This document shows positions 33,330 to 34,819 of a stretch of DNA of 34,819 bases, one piece after another; positions within the stretch are counted from its first letter, which is position 1; every line of letters starts with the position of its first letter. The stretch spans positions 16,793 through 51,611 of the forward strand of contig NAOQ01000469.1 of NCBI GenBank assembly GCA_002751075.1. The letters are read 5' to 3'. The position numbers and the translations under genes are program-made. The DNA is from Ichthyophonus hoferi. Lineage: Eukaryota; Opisthokonta; Ichthyosporea; Ichthyophonida; Ichthyophonidae. A model generated the notes under the pieces. The model was not told the origin of the DNA and ran no database searches. It saw only the letters and a program-made list of their open reading frames with translations.

Positions 33330-33560
33330 GCCTATTAGATTAGATTCGATGCCTTCATTATTTTAAGGCATTTAATATTTGTTAAAACAAGAGTATTTAT
33401 TTAATTGGGACGTTTCTTCATATTTCTATAACCATTTAATATTATTGGTAATTACTATTACATATATAGTTTAGAAAAGCAGTTGGTACAATCTGTTGGT
33501 GTTAAATGCCATTTCAAGATAATCAACCAAAATTAAACCAACCTAAGACAAGTCTTACTG
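33330..33560 (+). mobile_element. Decayed LTR-like copy
   Basis: TTGGTAATTACTATTACATA and, further on, GTTAAATGCCATTTCAAGAT followed by AACCAAAATTAAACCAACC, run parallel to 32955-33028 with many differences. Boundaries are approximate. Confidence 0.4.
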
Positions 33561-34819
33561 ACTTGCTTAATAAATAAATAAATAATTAACATTATCTGGA
33601 CGCTGTGTATACAAATAGACACGTTCAAACGCCCCTTCCTTCGGTATTCCCTCTCCTTCTAAACAAATATAGATCATAGATCGCAGGAATGCCAATGTCT
33701 ACTTCCTATTCCCAACAATATTGCGGTCTATTCTGACTTGATGATCAAATCATCATATGGACTACCCATTTTCTGCTCCATCTTGCAATAATGGTTTTTA
33801 CTGCTTTTGTTTTTTTCTTAAAAATAAAAATGGTTCAAGTTTACAGGCCAATGAAAATCACAATGTTGTTGGCTTCGTTGTATTTAAATACACAAAATGT
33901 AAAGCACACCGTTCATATTGTTATATTTTACTTACTGTGTGGTCGTTAAGAGTTACTTTGTTAAGGAAGCACTGGGGCAATCCCAAACAATAACACTTGC
34001 TTCCCTATATAATACTTTCAGTCCCAATATGCATAGGAAGGGATGATGTTAATAAGTAGCATGAACATTAATTCGTAATAGACAATGTAATGTAGTTGGA
34101 CCGAGTAGCCTACCATTTCCTCAAAGGCATTCCATTGAGAAGATAATAGGCTGTATTGCAATTGAATATGATCTGCCATTGGACTGAACACAGTTCTCAG
34201 TCACTAGATGTAAACTATATTTTAATCCTAGATTGAGTGAGCATGAAGTTAACTTATTTATCGTAAACGGTAGCTGTCAATTTTGATATTTATTATTTAT
34301 TACAGTATCATAATATTAGCAATTGTTGTTCATTGGAACATCTTGCCACTTGATAATATGCTTGCAAAGTTTTCTTCAAGTATGTAGCGTTTAATTGTAT
34401 ATTAATTAACCATTTATTTTAATCTGTACAATTAATCATAGCAAACTCCTTCGTATTACTCCTAGAAAACTCACGACGATGTCAGAGCTAGAATATTCTA
34501 TTTAAATTGAGATTCCAAGTTAAATGTGATGACAGATATGATTGGCATTATTGAGATCATATGAACCTATCATTTCTGGTGTAAATAGCTGTTCAAAGTA
34601 CATCTTGAACACTAAGTATCACTGTGTGAGTGGTCAATACAGTTTAAATAGCTCAGATTGCTTCCAGTTAGGCTTTTTATTCCACACAACCAAAGCCACA
34701 AAACCAAAAGGGGAAAGTAATAATTGACCAATCAAAGGTAAAATACACAGAACCTACATTGTTTATTGCATGTGCACCTATTTTTTTTTTTTTTTTTTTT
34801 TTAAATTATATATAAATTA
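33561..34819. other. Intergenic sequence at the right end
   Basis: No gene is recognised. The open frames at 33757-33993 and 34542-34727 lack domain signatures and splice context and read like chance. Confidence 0.5.
34781..34802. repeat. Poly(T) run of 22
   Basis: Homopolymer T run close to the right edge. It could be the poly(A) tail of a minus-strand retroposed element, but no body is identifiable beyond it. Confidence 0.9.

Noticed and set aside
33757-33993. 78-codon plus-strand frame
   Set aside because: Composition is uninformative, there is no splice context or homologous motif, and it sits in repeat-rich DNA.

Overview
The window is eukaryotic: AT-rich, with short exons joined by introns bearing clear GT...AG sites, one assembly gap, and degraded LTR-element fragments between genes. 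The metazoan families (secreted-type alpha carbonic anhydrase, cyclin E, cytochrome P450), compact genes and many introns of about 60-500 bp would suit a basal animal such as a demosponge. That placement is an inference from style, not a diagnostic marker. All spliced models below were built by hand from phase-compatible splice sites.

Layout. (1) 371-1136 (+): last two exons of an alpha carbonic anhydrase whose 5' part lies outside the window. (2) 1137-5764: gene-poor, with fragments of a dispersed LTR family and a 32-bp tandem repeat. (3) 5765-8151 (-): five-exon gene for a 237-aa basic Gly/Arg-rich protein with two W-x-H-D motifs, unidentified. (4) 8627-8908: interrupted coding-like relic. 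(5) 9262-9741 (-): small three-exon gene (122 aa, unidentified), head-to-head with (6) 9905-11917 (+): six-exon cyclin E gene (392 aa). (7) 11918-16575: gene-poor, holding a near-perfect 87-bp inverted repeat, a Copia-type fossil and LTR fragments. (8) 16576-24004 (+): complete microsomal cytochrome P450 of 13 exons (494 aa; 500 aa if the last intron is not removed). (9) 23012-26039: P450 last intron, gap 24393-24748, LTR-like pieces. (10) 26040-30204 (-): three-exon gene for a 1032-aa disordered, phosphosite-rich protein, perhaps a mitotic microtubule-associated protein. (11) 30205-34819: no gene recognised; LTR-type fossils and simple repeats.

Working together: no operon or cluster logic is expected. 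Two gene products look cell-cycle linked (cyclin E, and the large protein rich in CDK- and Aurora/PKA-like sites), but their proximity may be chance. The most unusual window-wide signal is a strong excess of the pentamer ATTGG/CCAAT in exons and introns of genes, absent from a repeat-rich intergenic stretch. Other notable items are the 87-bp hairpin, the undescribed small gene sharing the cyclin E promoter region, the three-fold duplication of a splice donor in the W-x-H-D gene, and the C-terminal RLSLAP repeats of the large protein.
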